DNA of 64,000 bases from positions 4,194,577 to 4,258,576 of the forward strand of contig NZ_LT707006.1 in NCBI RefSeq assembly GCF_900155865.1. The letters run 5' to 3'. The position numbers and the translations under genes are program-made. This DNA comes from Bacteroides bouchesdurhonensis (GTDB lineage: Bacteria > Bacteroidota > Bacteroidia > Bacteroidales > Bacteroidaceae). The number at the start of each line of letters is the position of its first letter. Position 1 is the first letter of the stretch. This document shows positions 44,284-54,410 of this stretch, in pieces. The notes beneath the pieces were generated by a model, which was given only the letters and a program-made list of their open reading frames with translations, was not told the origin of the DNA and searched no databases.

Positions 44284-45486
44284 ATGGACAAAGACAGAAT
44301 CGTGGCCGGCCTTGATGTCCACAAAGATACAATTTATCTCTGTGTGATGGACAATACAGAGTCCGTTATTTTTGCAAAAGTTTATGGTACATTGACTCCT
44401 GATTTACAACTTATGTGTTCCGACATGGTTTCTCATGGGGTGACAGAGGCAGCAATGGAAAGCACTTCGACCTATTGGGTTCCAGTGTGGAATGCCTTGT
44501 GCGAGAGCATGTCTCTCAAATTGGTAAATCCTTATTTTATAAAGCAGCTTCCCGGTCGCAAGAGTGATGTGAAGGATGCCCAATGGATAGCGGAATGCTT
44601 GTTGAAGAATCTGATTCGGGGAAGCTTTGTGCCGGATAAGACAGTGCAGGACATGCGCAAGTATAACCGTCGCATCTTCGACCTGAATGAAGACCTGACG
44701 TATAACACCAATAAACTGGACGCTGCTTTACAGCGATGTGGTTTTCGGTTAAGTAACTATGTATCCCGAGTCAATGGAAAAAGCTATCAGAAGTGCGTCC
44801 GTGCAATAATAACCGGTATAACAGACCCTGAGGAGCTGGTGAAACTCATTCATGGAAAAACTCTGCGTAAATACGGACGCAACATCATAAAGGATGCCGT
44901 AACGGGTGACTTCCACCAGGCAGACATCTGTTTGTTAAAGCAATACGCAGAGCTTATAGAGGTAATCGAGCGACAAATCGAAGAATGCAGGAATGCCCTC
45001 ATTGCCATGTGCCAGGAACACTTCCCGAAACAATTCAAACGTCTACAGAGCATCCCCGGTGTTAAAGAACGCGCCGCTTCGGCTATAATTGCGGAGACCG
45101 GGGCTGACATGAAACCGTTTGAAAAAGCAACAAACCTCGTAGGATGGTGTGGATTGAAACCACGCAATGATATAAGCAACAATAAAGTCAAGAGCAACAG
45201 GACGACGCATGGGAACCGATTCCTGCGTCAGATATTGATTGAAATATCCTGAGTCGCATCCAGAACCCGAAACTGCTTTTTCTCAAACTTCAGCTACGTG
45301 CAATGCACCCAACGCCATAAGAACAAGATGAAGATACAAGTAGCCATCGCCCGAAAGCTATTGGTCGCGGTATGGCACATGCTGACAAAAGACGAGGATT
45401 TTATAGATGTTTACCTCAAGCGTCTTGAAAAGGAGGCGGAATGGCAAAATGATATTCAGGCATTAGAATCGTTATGGGTCGGATAG
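44284..45486 (+). pseudogene. IS110-family transposase with one in-frame TGA
   Basis: The 400-codon frame is open except for a single TGA at 45250-45252, where ILIEIS is followed by VASRTRNCFFSNFSYVQC. In this position the family has Trp, so TGG to TGA is the likely change. The N-terminal DEDD domain starts AGLDVHKDTIYLCVMD and the C-terminal helix-hairpin region has LQSIPGVKERAASAIIAETG. Either half alone would be 322 or 62 aa. IS110 elements lack typical inverted repeats, so the ends could not be set; non-coding flanks reach roughly 44170 and 45700. Confidence 0.88.
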
Positions 45487-45910
45487 ACCTTTCCGATATA
45501 CCTCTATCGACAACATAATTACCTTTGTGCTGCCACAGGAGCGCGTTTACAAAATTATTGTATCCATAGAGGGATTGGACACCGGCGTAGTCCTTTCAGG
45601 CTGAAGAGGAAAGTAACAAACTTTATTACTTCGGACGACAAAACACTTGTCGTCTTAGGCGTTTTGTGGGAAAATTTACGGACTATAAGTATAATTAATT
45701 AGATACAAGTAAGTTACATACGAATATAAGAGCTGGGGATTTTTCTTTTTAGAGGAAAGGTACAAGATTTTTTCTTAAAGTAATTACAAGTAACCTTATT
45801 TGTATGTAACAGGTTTGTAATATCTCTGCATTTATCCCCTCTATAAGAATAAAAATCAGACAAGAAAGAAATATTTTATGTTATACAGCATATATTTCAA
45901 GAACTTTTCG
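45487..45910. other. non-coding flank downstream of the IS110 transposase
   Basis: No convincing frame. A perfect hairpin, gacgacaaaacacttgtcgtc (about 45636-45656), lies in what is probably the IS110 right flank, where these elements encode a bridge RNA. The rest is AT-rich DNA leading to the promoter of the 45-aa gene. Confidence 0.35.
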
Positions 45911-45918
45911 TACCTTTG
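45911..45918 (+). promoter_or_regulatory. -7 promoter element of the 45-aa gene
   Basis: tacctttg is an exact TAnnTTTG match about 75 bp before the ATG. No clean TTTG was found at standard spacing. The transcript would have a leader containing an ATG-TAA minimal frame at about 45941-45946. Confidence 0.6.
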
Positions 45919-45991
45919 CAGCGTTAATAAAGAAAACAAGATGTAAAACCGCTCTTCAAAACGTGGAGGGCAAAAAAAGAGGAAACAAATT

Positions 45992-46129
45992 ATGAAAAAG
46001 AATGCAAATGAAAAAGTAATGATGTTACAGTACCGTATTAAACGCTATCAAGCAATGGGAAACGGTGCAATGTGCCAAGCCTTGAATGGTAAACTTCAAA
46101 AACTGCTGAATCAGCAGCCTACCATGTAA
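45992..46129 (+). CDS. small basic protein, 45 aa, monocistronic
   Basis: Sequence begins MKKNANEKVMMLQYRIKRYQ and ends NGKLQKLLNQQPTM. It is preceded by a purine-rich aaaaagaggaaac ribosome-binding region and a -7 promoter box, and followed by a strong terminator. Thus it has every part of a real, independent gene despite its length. No family recognised; it is basic and helical, which would suit an RNA- or protein-binding role. It lies between an IS110 element and a TIR-FGE gene. Confidence 0.65.
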   Translation: MKKNANEKVMMLQYRIKRYQAMGNGAMCQALNGKLQKLLNQQPTM

Positions 46130-46157
46130 ATAAACACACACTATATTATACAAAGCG

Positions 46158-46194
46158 AGAGCGGAAAAACCAATTGGTTCTTCCGCTCTTTTTT
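46158..46194 (+). terminator. intrinsic terminator after the 45-aa gene
   Basis: agagcggaa (46158-46166) and ttccgctct (46181-46189) form a perfect 9-bp stem; the loop contains a second small palindrome (aaccaattggtt). A T-run follows. The remaining about 280 bp before the TIR gene hold no recognised feature. Confidence 0.88.
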
Positions 46195-46475
46195 ATATAC
46201 TCTGAGACACTTTTCATGTGCTTCCCATCTTTTACTTCTCAGATATCGCCATGAGAATCTTATCCATTAAGAAATTTGTTTTAAATCAATAGGAAATTTA
46301 CATTCAATCACTTCGATGTTTTTACATTTTTTTTAGAAGGCAATAAATAGTTATGTTCAAAGCTGGTTACAAGTCCTTTTTTATCTTAAGACATAAATTC
46401 TTCTATCTTTTCATCTTCAAGTTGTAATTCATCAAAAGCATATTTCACTTTATATTTATTACCGGGTATCCCATA

Positions 46476-48023
46476 TTATTCTTCTATCCTAATGATTACT
46501 CTTAATCCTAAACCACTGGTTCTTTTATCCGGTTTACTTGGATATCGCTTAGCCACTCTACAGTTGCATGCTTCATGCCACCAACTGCCACCACGACGGA
46601 TAAAATATTCGCTCATCATATCATTGTTGTTTTGCAAATATGAATGAGCCGGAGTTTCAGTCCATTCCCAAATATTACCGCTCATGTCATACAATCCGAG
46701 TTCATTAGGCTTCTTCTTTCCTACCGGATGCGTTTTACCATCCGAGTTATCTTTATACCAAGCTACCTCGTCAATATCATTACTTCCGGAATATTTATAA
46801 TGCCTGCTCTTTTGACCTCCACGTGCTGCATATTCCCATTCTTCCTCACTAGGCAACGTGAATTGGATTTTAGTCATAGAAGACAGACGTTTTACAAATT
46901 CACGTGCTTCAAACAAAGAGATACACTCGGCAGGAAGTCCGTTGTCAAGGTTTGATATTGCTCCCCAAATGCCACCAGCTATTGTTGAAAATGCACCTGG
47001 AAATAACCAACTGACAGCTATACCCTTTGATACTCCTTTTGTCATTTTTCTCATTGTCGATTCTTCTTTAAAACGAGACTTATTGTATCCCATCACGACA
47101 GACCATAATGTTTGTGTAATAGGAAACTCCGACATATAAAACGTTTTAACAGATATTTTATGGGCAGGTTGCTCGTTCACTTCCGCTTCAGTCTGTTCTT
47201 CTGTTGCCCCAACAAACATTTCTCCACCAGCAACACGAATCATCCTGAATTTATGAACACCAACAATTACATCATAGGTATCACCTTCTATTACTGGTTT
47301 TGTAAAACCTGTATTCTCAGGAAGTGGCACCGTACGCTCTGGCCATGATATATCGACCAACTGTTCTTCATTGGAATCAATAGATACATTTATGATCTTG
47401 TTCTCCATTGTGTAATTATTCACACATTTATATCGATATTGTCCTTTACGTTTCACAAACAAATAGAAAGGTTCGTCAGACTGTCCCGCCAATGTACATA
47501 CTATTTTCTTTCCTTCATATACCTTACAATCTTCTGTTGAATAGAATTTGAAAACAGAAAGATTTGACTCTTTATTGATAGCTTCTGCATACAACATTTT
47601 CTTGGAAATGAGTTTATCTATATATGCATCGAAAAAAGCAATATCAAACTTAGGAGCATTATACTCGGTTATACCCCGGATTTCTTCCGGCAGGGTTTCG
47701 GCAGCAGGCATATCGAAGTCTTTCAACAACATCGGGATGATGTGTTTTTTGTTCGCTAGAGCTATTTGCAGTTCCTTACAAAACCAATCATCATTATAGG
47801 TACCATTATAACAAGCAGACAAAGACTCGTGTTCCAATAAAATGAACACATCCTTGGCATTCTTGATATAATTCTCTATCTGTTGAGGAAACTTATCTGT
47901 ACGCATCTCCTCCAAATCAAAAAAGACACTATACCCCTTTTGTGTTAAACGGTAATAGAGGTTATTGGCCGTCTCAATACTTATACGCTTATAACTAATG
48001 AATATGTCAAATCTTTCATCCAT
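46476..48023 (-). CDS. TIR domain - FGE/SUMF1-like fusion protein, 515 aa
   Basis: Residues 4 to about 135 are a TIR domain: FDIFISYKRI, YSVFFDLEEM, then WFCKELQIAL with Glu84 at the usual NADase position. A linker of about 110 residues follows. Residues 250-515 are a formylglycine-generating-enzyme (SUMF1) fold: FRMIRVAGGEMFVGA, FPITQTLWSVVMGYN, LPSEEEWEYAARGG, ELGLYDMSGNIWEW and RRGGSWWHEACNCRVAKRY. About 40 residues rich in Gly and Ala (near 320-358) interrupt the fold after MGYNKSRF. One of the two catalytic Cys positions of true FGE appears absent. TIR plus an FGE-fold sensor suggests a defence or conflict protein; function unproven. Confidence 0.85.
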   Translation of the reverse strand: MDERFDIFISYKRISIETANNLYYRLTQKGYSVFFDLEEMRTDKFPQQIENYIKNAKDVFILLEHESLSACYNGTYNDDWFCKELQIALANKKHIIPMLLKDFDMPAAETLPEEIRGITEYNAPKFDIAFFDAYIDKLISKKMLYAEAINKESNLSVFKFYSTEDCKVYEGKKIVCTLAGQSDEPFYLFVKRKGQYRYKCVNNYTMENKIINVSIDSNEEQLVDISWPERTVPLPENTGFTKPVIEGDTYDVIVGVHKFRMIRVAGGEMFVGATEEQTEAEVNEQPAHKISVKTFYMSEFPITQTLWSVVMGYNKSRFKEESTMRKMTKGVSKGIAVSWLFPGAFSTIAGGIWGAISNLDNGLPAECISLFEAREFVKRLSSMTKIQFTLPSEEEWEYAARGGQKSRHYKYSGSNDIDEVAWYKDNSDGKTHPVGKKKPNELGLYDMSGNIWEWTETPAHSYLQNNNDMMSEYFIRRGGSWWHEACNCRVAKRYPSKPDKRTSGLGLRVIIRIEE

Positions 48024-48324
48024 ATTTAGGAACTGTATAAATTAAATAACGGTATTTATAAGTTGAGCATTGCCTTTCTTTCTCATTCTTTAAATATATG
48101 GACCAAACCATATTTAAAGAGTAATGAAATAAGATGTTGCATTGACCAAACTGATAAAGAGTGGCAAGTTATAGAAAATATTTTATATAACAAAGGACAT
48201 AAGCGTAAACATTTTAGCTATTGCATTATTATGATATTTCTCGATAAATTTCCCCAATTAAGTGATAAGAACTATAGTTCTGTTTTTTGATTTAGCTGAC
48301 AATACAAACGTCAAAAGTTCTCCT
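48024..48324. other. gap between the TIR-FGE and heparinase-like genes
   Basis: A 75-codon plus-strand frame (48063-48290) is present, but it lacks a ribosome-binding site and has unusual composition, so I do not call it a gene. No clear promoter or terminator was identified here. Confidence 0.35.
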
Positions 48325-50259
48325 CTATTTAGCCTGTTGAATTACAAATTTATAGTTTCCTGTTATCTTCTTCTCCTCTGTTTTTAATGTAATACGATAA
48401 ATCTCTTTTCCCCAAACATTGGAAAGCCTAGGGTCATCCAACTTAACAGTCTCAAGCTCTGCTTTAAATTGAGAGGGATAATTCAACTCTACTTTCTGTC
48501 CCTTTACTTCGATAGATACTTTTCCTATAGACGGGAAGGTTACTTTCCCCCATGTCAGGAAATTAATCTGGTTTGAAGCAAGTACCTCACTCAGTACATA
48601 ACTATCGGAAATAGTCAATTTACGTCCATCCAAAGTATAAGAACGAATCCAACTTTTAACTTTAGCTTCTGCCGGATATGCTCCTGCAATATCAGTAGAA
48701 AAAGTGTGTTTCTTTTCACTGCAAGTGGTATTTGCAGCTTTATACTGCTGACCAAACTTCTGCGGAATACCATTAATCATTGGTAAATTATGGTAATCGC
48801 TCTGCATAGTCCAAATGGTATAGCGGTCTTTGCTAAATGTCTGTTTAGTATATGTGCCTACTCCTGCATCAATAAAAACAGGAATCGTATTCACATATAA
48901 AGAGAATGTACCCACATCATTATGATTATGACTTTCATTATTAAAACCACCTTTCGTTGCTAAAAACAAACCATTCTTATTTTGCATATAGCAGAATTCA
49001 GTTTCAGGATACCAAGTTATGTCGGGAGTGTCGTGTTTTGGAGTGACTCGTCCCAAATCGTTATAACAAAGTAATGATTGAAGAGAGCGGAATGCATCAT
49101 TTCCCATCGTCGCATAAGGTTTCTTGCCCTCCAAAAGATAAGCGGCGAAACTCATCATCTCATCACTATTGACAGCTTTACCATAGCGGTAAATCAATAA
49201 AGGATCTCCTCCCCCTTGCGCTGAAGCATCCGCAAAGTTCACCACCCATCGATTACCAACATAAGAACGGGACATATACTCACCCATACGACGAATCATA
49301 GGTTCAGCAAACAGAGACAGTTTACCTCCGGTACCTTCGGAAAGGATTTGCAGGTAATCGTAAAGTTTCCCCGCTGCATGTCCCCAATAAGAAGTTCCTT
49401 CTTCACAGGCACCATCAGATTTCACAAAGTTGATGAATTTATCAACAGATTGCATGGTGCGATATACCGCTTTAGCCAAACGGTCTTTATCATTCTCCAT
49501 TAAAAGGAAACATTGCAATACATTAGAGTTACACCAAGGATTCCAATTATTTATGATTTGTCCCGGTTTCCAATGGAAAGCCATCCACCATAACTTATCA
49601 TTATTCATATACGGATCTAAAATACGTTCTTTGATTGCTGCACGCATCTGCAAAGAAACGACAGGATTAATTTTGTCGAAAGATTTATGAAAGAAAAAAT
49701 GTATCCATGCCATCAAAGCACCGTAGCCACCCGATCCTAGGTCAATTACCTGTTCACGAAAATCAGGTAACGAACGTTTACTACTTTGGTAAGGCAAATG
49801 AGCAGACAAAACCCATGAGTTCATTTCACAACTCATATATGCTCCATTAAGCAGTTGATCAATGAAACGTCCTTTTCCTTCGGCAAGTTCAGCAAGCATC
49901 AGCGTGTTCAGAGCTTGTGTATTAGCTCCATATGGATTCTCCATCACCTTACGATCTCCCGTACGTTCATATTCCAGATAGGCAGTGGCAGGAATGAGTT
50001 GCCACTTATAATTGAGAAGTTTTTCTCCGGCTTCGATCAGACGTTGTTTGTTAGGTCCCATCAGTGCATCCCATGCGGTACGGTCCGTATAGGCGGGGTA
50101 AGGTACCCATGCCTGTTGCATTACTAATACATTTTTCAACGTAGTTTCATCCGCTGCTTTTTGCAGCATATTGCGTTCAGTATACGCATTCGCCTTAAAG
50201 GAGATATTTCCCAAGGCTACCACTAAAAAAATACAAAGTAGATGTTTCATTCGATTCAA
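48325..50259 (-). CDS. heparinase II/III-like exported protein
   Basis: 644 aa with a signal peptide (LLCIFLVVALGNISFKANA); a start three codons later is also possible. Residues about 100-370 form an alpha/alpha barrel-like domain (KWQLIPATAYLEYERTGD). From about residue 390 the heparinase II/III beta-sandwich signature appears: GGFNNESHNHNDVGTFSLYV then PVFIDAGVGTYT, with the His residues expected at the active site. Such enzymes are polysaccharide lyases acting in the periplasm on uronic-acid glycans. It is not in a visible SusCD locus. Substrate unknown. Confidence 0.82.
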   Translation of the reverse strand: MNRMKHLLCIFLVVALGNISFKANAYTERNMLQKAADETTLKNVLVMQQAWVPYPAYTDRTAWDALMGPNKQRLIEAGEKLLNYKWQLIPATAYLEYERTGDRKVMENPYGANTQALNTLMLAELAEGKGRFIDQLLNGAYMSCEMNSWVLSAHLPYQSSKRSLPDFREQVIDLGSGGYGALMAWIHFFFHKSFDKINPVVSLQMRAAIKERILDPYMNNDKLWWMAFHWKPGQIINNWNPWCNSNVLQCFLLMENDKDRLAKAVYRTMQSVDKFINFVKSDGACEEGTSYWGHAAGKLYDYLQILSEGTGGKLSLFAEPMIRRMGEYMSRSYVGNRWVVNFADASAQGGGDPLLIYRYGKAVNSDEMMSFAAYLLEGKKPYATMGNDAFRSLQSLLCYNDLGRVTPKHDTPDITWYPETEFCYMQNKNGLFLATKGGFNNESHNHNDVGTFSLYVNTIPVFIDAGVGTYTKQTFSKDRYTIWTMQSDYHNLPMINGIPQKFGQQYKAANTTCSEKKHTFSTDIAGAYPAEAKVKSWIRSYTLDGRKLTISDSYVLSEVLASNQINFLTWGKVTFPSIGKVSIEVKGQKVELNYPSQFKAELETVKLDDPRLSNVWGKEIYRITLKTEEKKITGNYKFVIQQAK

Positions 50260-50366
50260 GGTGTTTTATTCATTTAAGTAATACAAAGATAGTATATTTA
50301 ATTGAAAACGAGGCAAACAAATCATGTGAACCTGATGATAATCAGAGGGAAACAGCCCCTTCGTTT

Positions 50367-51458
50367 TTAGTCCCAGTCACTAAATTCAAAACTCAACTGT
50401 TCCCAAGCCCTATGCCGGTCATCCGCTTCTTCTTTCGGATTAGAAACAGAAAGTCCGATGAGACGGATAGGGTGTTGCTCATATTCAACACTTTTCATCA
50501 ATTCTTTGGCAAGTGGAAGAATAAGATCCAAAGTCGTCAATTCCTGTGATTGAGTAATGCTTCGTGTAATCTGGTTAAAATCGTGGAACTTGATTTTCAA
50601 TGTCAGAGTATTCCCTTTGAACTCTTTCTGGTGAAGACGTTCGATCAATTCCACAGCCACATGATAGAGTTCAATGATAACGGAAGAGCGTGTAGAAATA
50701 TCCTTTTCTAAGGTCCGTTCACAACCGATGGATTTTCGGATACGAATAGACTCAACGGGTCGTTCATCAATTCCGCGGGAACATTCATAATAGAGTGCAC
50801 CAACCTTGCCAAAGTGAGCAGTCAGCATCTCCAATGAGCATTTCCGAAGTTGCAGTCCATTACTAATTCCAAGCATATGCATTTTCTTGGCAGTAACAGG
50901 TCCTACTCCCCAAAAAGATTCGATAGGAAGGCGAGCTATAAAATCAAGTGCCTGTTCCGGGTGGATTGTACAAAGTCCGTCCGGCTTGCGATAATCAGAG
51001 GCAATCTTAGCTAGGAACTTATTATAAGATACTCCTGCGGATGCAACCAGATTCAACTGTTCCCGAATACGAAGTTTAATTTCTTTTGCAATATCAACAG
51101 CCAAAGAGATATCCTTCTTATTCTCCGTCACATCCAAGAAAGCCTCATCTAACGAAAGAGGTTCAATGATATCTGTATACTCATGGAAGATTTCATGAAT
51201 CTGGCGGGAAATGGATTTATAAACATCCATTCTACCCGGGACGAAAATCAGTTGCGGGCAAAGACGCTTTGCTTTCTGAGAGGACATAGCAGAACGAACG
51301 CCATAACGACGTGCTTCATAGCTGGCAGCAGCTACAACTCCCCGCTCTTCGGCATGTCCTACAGCTAAAGGTTTTCCGCGAAGCTCCGGATGATCACGCT
51401 GCTCTACAGAAGCGTAGAATGCATCCATATCTATATGTATGATCTTTCGCAAAGCCAT
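50367..51458 (-). CDS. dinB: DNA polymerase IV (Y-family)
   Basis: 363 aa. HIDMDAFYASVEQRDHPEL near the N-terminus and SLDEAFLDVT near residue 103 contain the catalytic carboxylates. VASAGVSYNKFLAKIASD then KPDGL and GVGPVTAKKMHMLGI (helix-hairpin-helix) follow. The little-finger domain and C-terminal tail end LSFEFSDWD, a plausible beta-clamp-binding tail. It performs error-prone translesion synthesis. Monocistronic; no LexA-type box could be assigned. Confidence 0.95.
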   Translation of the reverse strand: MALRKIIHIDMDAFYASVEQRDHPELRGKPLAVGHAEERGVVAAASYEARRYGVRSAMSSQKAKRLCPQLIFVPGRMDVYKSISRQIHEIFHEYTDIIEPLSLDEAFLDVTENKKDISLAVDIAKEIKLRIREQLNLVASAGVSYNKFLAKIASDYRKPDGLCTIHPEQALDFIARLPIESFWGVGPVTAKKMHMLGISNGLQLRKCSLEMLTAHFGKVGALYYECSRGIDERPVESIRIRKSIGCERTLEKDISTRSSVIIELYHVAVELIERLHQKEFKGNTLTLKIKFHDFNQITRSITQSQELTTLDLILPLAKELMKSVEYEQHPIRLIGLSVSNPKEEADDRHRAWEQLSFEFSDWD

Positions 51459-51594
51459 TCTCTATTCAGTTAGCAGAGCAAACTTACTACAAATTTCCGA
51501 ATAAATAAAACATCTTTTTTGCTGCTATTTATTCATTGTTGAGATTAAATGCAAAGCGATAGAATCTGTTCAATTTCTATTTTAAACCCAGAAG

Positions 51595-54381
51595 TTATTT
51601 ACCTATAAAAACTTCGAACAAATATGATCCTGAACCAATCGCCCATTTCGTCTTACCATTTACAGTTTCAACCAATGTAATACCTTTTTGTTGTGTTATA
51701 GGTCTGCCAAATTCTTTAATCATGTTCACATCAGTTGTAGGTAAACAAACGATAGCTTTACTATTAGCAGGAATACTCACTTGTAAAGTATATACTTTAT
51801 CATCTTTTTTCCATTCACAATCAATCCGTCCATAAGGAGATTCGTAGGAGGTTTTAGCCCCTTTTACATCTCCGACAATTTGCGGGTCAATGAATACCGT
51901 TTTATAAGCTATTGAATTTTCATTTTGACGGATACCTCCTACCCCACCAAATAACCATTCCATTAAATGACCTAACATAAGATGGTTATTAGATACATTC
52001 TCATAAGCTTGCCATGATTCTGTCAAAGCTGTTGCACCATGGGCCAACTGCCAGCCATATCCCGGCACATCATACTTACTGTTCATTTTGAAAATCAAAT
52101 CCGATTTGCCATTATTCTCTAATGCACGCAATACATAACGATAACCAACATCACCCGCAGTCAAAGCATAATCACGTCCGACAATATCTTTAACAAGATT
52201 ATCCAGTACTCTTGTCTTATTTTCCGGTGTTACTAAGTCCATGTATAAGCTGATAGCACTGGCTGTTTGGCTGTTTCTATCATAAGTTCCATCTTCCGGA
52301 TGAAAGAATGCATCATTATATGCTTTTTTAATATCCTCAGCCAATGTCGCAAAAGATTTCTCATCATCTTCTTTTCCCAATAATTTAGCCATTTCCTTCA
52401 GCACCATTGCATTATAGTAATAAATGGCAGTTGCCGTCACCCCATTGGATGTTAATTGCGCATAGCCGGGACTTTTAGGACCAATATCAAACCAGTCTCC
52501 CAATCCATAAGCAATGATATGATTATTGGAACGTGTACCTAAATATTCCAGATATCTTTTCATAGCCGGATAATGTTTGATAATCAAACGCTTATCTCCA
52601 TACCATTGATATATATACCAAGGACAAATAATGAAAGAACAACCCCATTCAGGAGTGTCTTCAAAACCATCGGCAAAGCGTACATATTCCGGAGCAATGG
52701 TTGGTATAGCTCCGTTTTCCAGTTGAGAGGCTGCCATATCATCCATTATTTTAGCATAAAGGGATACCAGATTATATCGGTATTGCATAGAATATTGCAT
52801 CAGATGATCTTGTTCCAGCCACCCCAATTTCTCACGATGAGGACAATCCGTCAATACACTCGCCATATTGCTACGTATCGCCCAATCTATCAAATTATAA
52901 ATTTGATTGAACATTGGCTTCGAACAAGAAAAAGAACCTATTTCCGGAGCGACATTACAAGTATGCAGCCCTTCCAGCTCCACAATCTCCGGTAAATGAT
53001 CGGGATTTTCTTTTCCTACAGGAACCGCTCCTTCCACTTGCACATAACGAAAACCGTAATAACTAAATTGTGGTTGCCAATTTTCTATTTCCCCTTCACC
53101 TTTAGTTATATATTTAAAATAAAAAGGGTCACCTGTAGCTCTCTGATTGACTGTTTTATCAGCACTCTGTAGTTCACCAAGCCGAAAAATGACAGCCTGT
53201 TTTTTCTTACCTTTTACTTTAGCACGAATAATTCCAGAAAAGTTCTGTCCTAAATCATATATCCAATATCCTTTCTCATTCTTATAACAAGTAACGACCG
53301 GTACAATCTCCCTCACTGTCAAATGCGTTCCAATCTGACTCTTTAACTTTATGTTCTGTTCTACCTCTATTGCTTCCTGCCAATGACTATCATTAAAAGA
53401 CGGTACTTCCTTCCAGCCATTTTGTTCTAATGTAGCATCATAATCTTCTCCACCATAAATACTGGAATAAGTAATAGGACTGACTGCCACACGCCACGAT
53501 TGATCACTTATTACCTCTTCTGTAGACCCATCAGCATAACAGATACATAGTTTTAATCTCATTTTAGGGGCTCCGAAAGAACCCAGCAATTTATAATATC
53601 GTTCACGAGGAATATTATAAAATCCATTTCCTAACATCATGCCAATTACATTATCCCCATTTTTTAGTTCATCCGTAACATCAAACGTTACATATAAGGC
53701 TTCTTTATCATATTTTGTCCATCCCGGATCCAGAAAATGATCACCTACCTTCTTTCCATTCAAAAAGAAATCAAAATGTCCCAAACCGGTCACATAAGCC
53801 AACGCTTGTTTTATCTCTTTAGAAACGGGAAATACTTTCCTGAACTGGGGCAATTGATACTTTCCTACCATTTCATCTTTCAATTCATTTTGCACCAAAG
53901 GAGCATGAATGGCAGGAATCACCAACTTCCCATCTTTTTCTAAAGCAATCCATTTCGCTTTGCCCCAATCCTGTTCGTTCATCAGCCCCGTTATAAAGGT
54001 CGCCGGCTCACTCCATCCGGAACATTCCTTCTTTTCATTCCAAGAACGTACCTTCCAATAATAAGTTGTGGCAGAAGTTAATTTCTTACCTGCAAAAGGA
54101 ATTAATACAGAAGCATCAGAATGGACTTTTCCACTATTCCAGACATTACCCTTATCTTCTTTTATTAGTTCTTCCGAGTCCGCTACCAATATTTGATAAG
54201 CAGATTGCTGTGTACTACGTTGAGTACTCTGCAATTTCCAACTAAAACAAGGTGTCTGCGTGTCTATGCCAATAGGATTTTTCAATTGTTCACAAGTCAA
54301 ACTATATATCTGATAAGATATATTTGCAGACATAGCATAACTACTAAATATAACAAAAAATAAGATAAACAGTCGTTTCAT
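51595..54381 (-). CDS. alpha-L-rhamnosidase, GH78
   Basis: 928 aa with a signal peptide (LFILFFVIFSSYAMSA). Domain order fits Bacteroides GH78: Fn3-like N-terminus with TPCFSWKLQS, beta-sandwich domains with FRKVFPVSKEIKQALAYVTG, and the (alpha/alpha)6 catalytic barrel. The barrel contains LTDCPHREKLGWLEQDHLMQ, GLGDWFDIGP and LAHGATALTESW. It cleaves terminal alpha-L-rhamnose from plant glycans such as pectin or flavonoid glycosides, in the periplasm or on the surface. No regulator or SusCD pair is adjacent. Full length. Confidence 0.92.
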   Translation of the reverse strand: MKRLFILFFVIFSSYAMSANISYQIYSLTCEQLKNPIGIDTQTPCFSWKLQSTQRSTQQSAYQILVADSEELIKEDKGNVWNSGKVHSDASVLIPFAGKKLTSATTYYWKVRSWNEKKECSGWSEPATFITGLMNEQDWGKAKWIALEKDGKLVIPAIHAPLVQNELKDEMVGKYQLPQFRKVFPVSKEIKQALAYVTGLGHFDFFLNGKKVGDHFLDPGWTKYDKEALYVTFDVTDELKNGDNVIGMMLGNGFYNIPRERYYKLLGSFGAPKMRLKLCICYADGSTEEVISDQSWRVAVSPITYSSIYGGEDYDATLEQNGWKEVPSFNDSHWQEAIEVEQNIKLKSQIGTHLTVREIVPVVTCYKNEKGYWIYDLGQNFSGIIRAKVKGKKKQAVIFRLGELQSADKTVNQRATGDPFYFKYITKGEGEIENWQPQFSYYGFRYVQVEGAVPVGKENPDHLPEIVELEGLHTCNVAPEIGSFSCSKPMFNQIYNLIDWAIRSNMASVLTDCPHREKLGWLEQDHLMQYSMQYRYNLVSLYAKIMDDMAASQLENGAIPTIAPEYVRFADGFEDTPEWGCSFIICPWYIYQWYGDKRLIIKHYPAMKRYLEYLGTRSNNHIIAYGLGDWFDIGPKSPGYAQLTSNGVTATAIYYYNAMVLKEMAKLLGKEDDEKSFATLAEDIKKAYNDAFFHPEDGTYDRNSQTASAISLYMDLVTPENKTRVLDNLVKDIVGRDYALTAGDVGYRYVLRALENNGKSDLIFKMNSKYDVPGYGWQLAHGATALTESWQAYENVSNNHLMLGHLMEWLFGGVGGIRQNENSIAYKTVFIDPQIVGDVKGAKTSYESPYGRIDCEWKKDDKVYTLQVSIPANSKAIVCLPTTDVNMIKEFGRPITQQKGITLVETVNGKTKWAIGSGSYLFEVFIGK

Positions 54382-54410
54382 ATCTCTACTTAAATTTGAC
54401 TTTTATATAT

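Noticed and set aside
45250..45252. Selenocysteine or recoded TGA in the IS110 transposase
   Set aside because: Relatives have Trp here and no selenocysteine element was seen; a simple nonsense mutation is enough.
48063..48290. 75-codon gene between the TIR-FGE and heparinase-like genes
   Set aside because: No ribosome-binding region, odd composition and no recognised similarity; more likely chance in AT-rich DNA.
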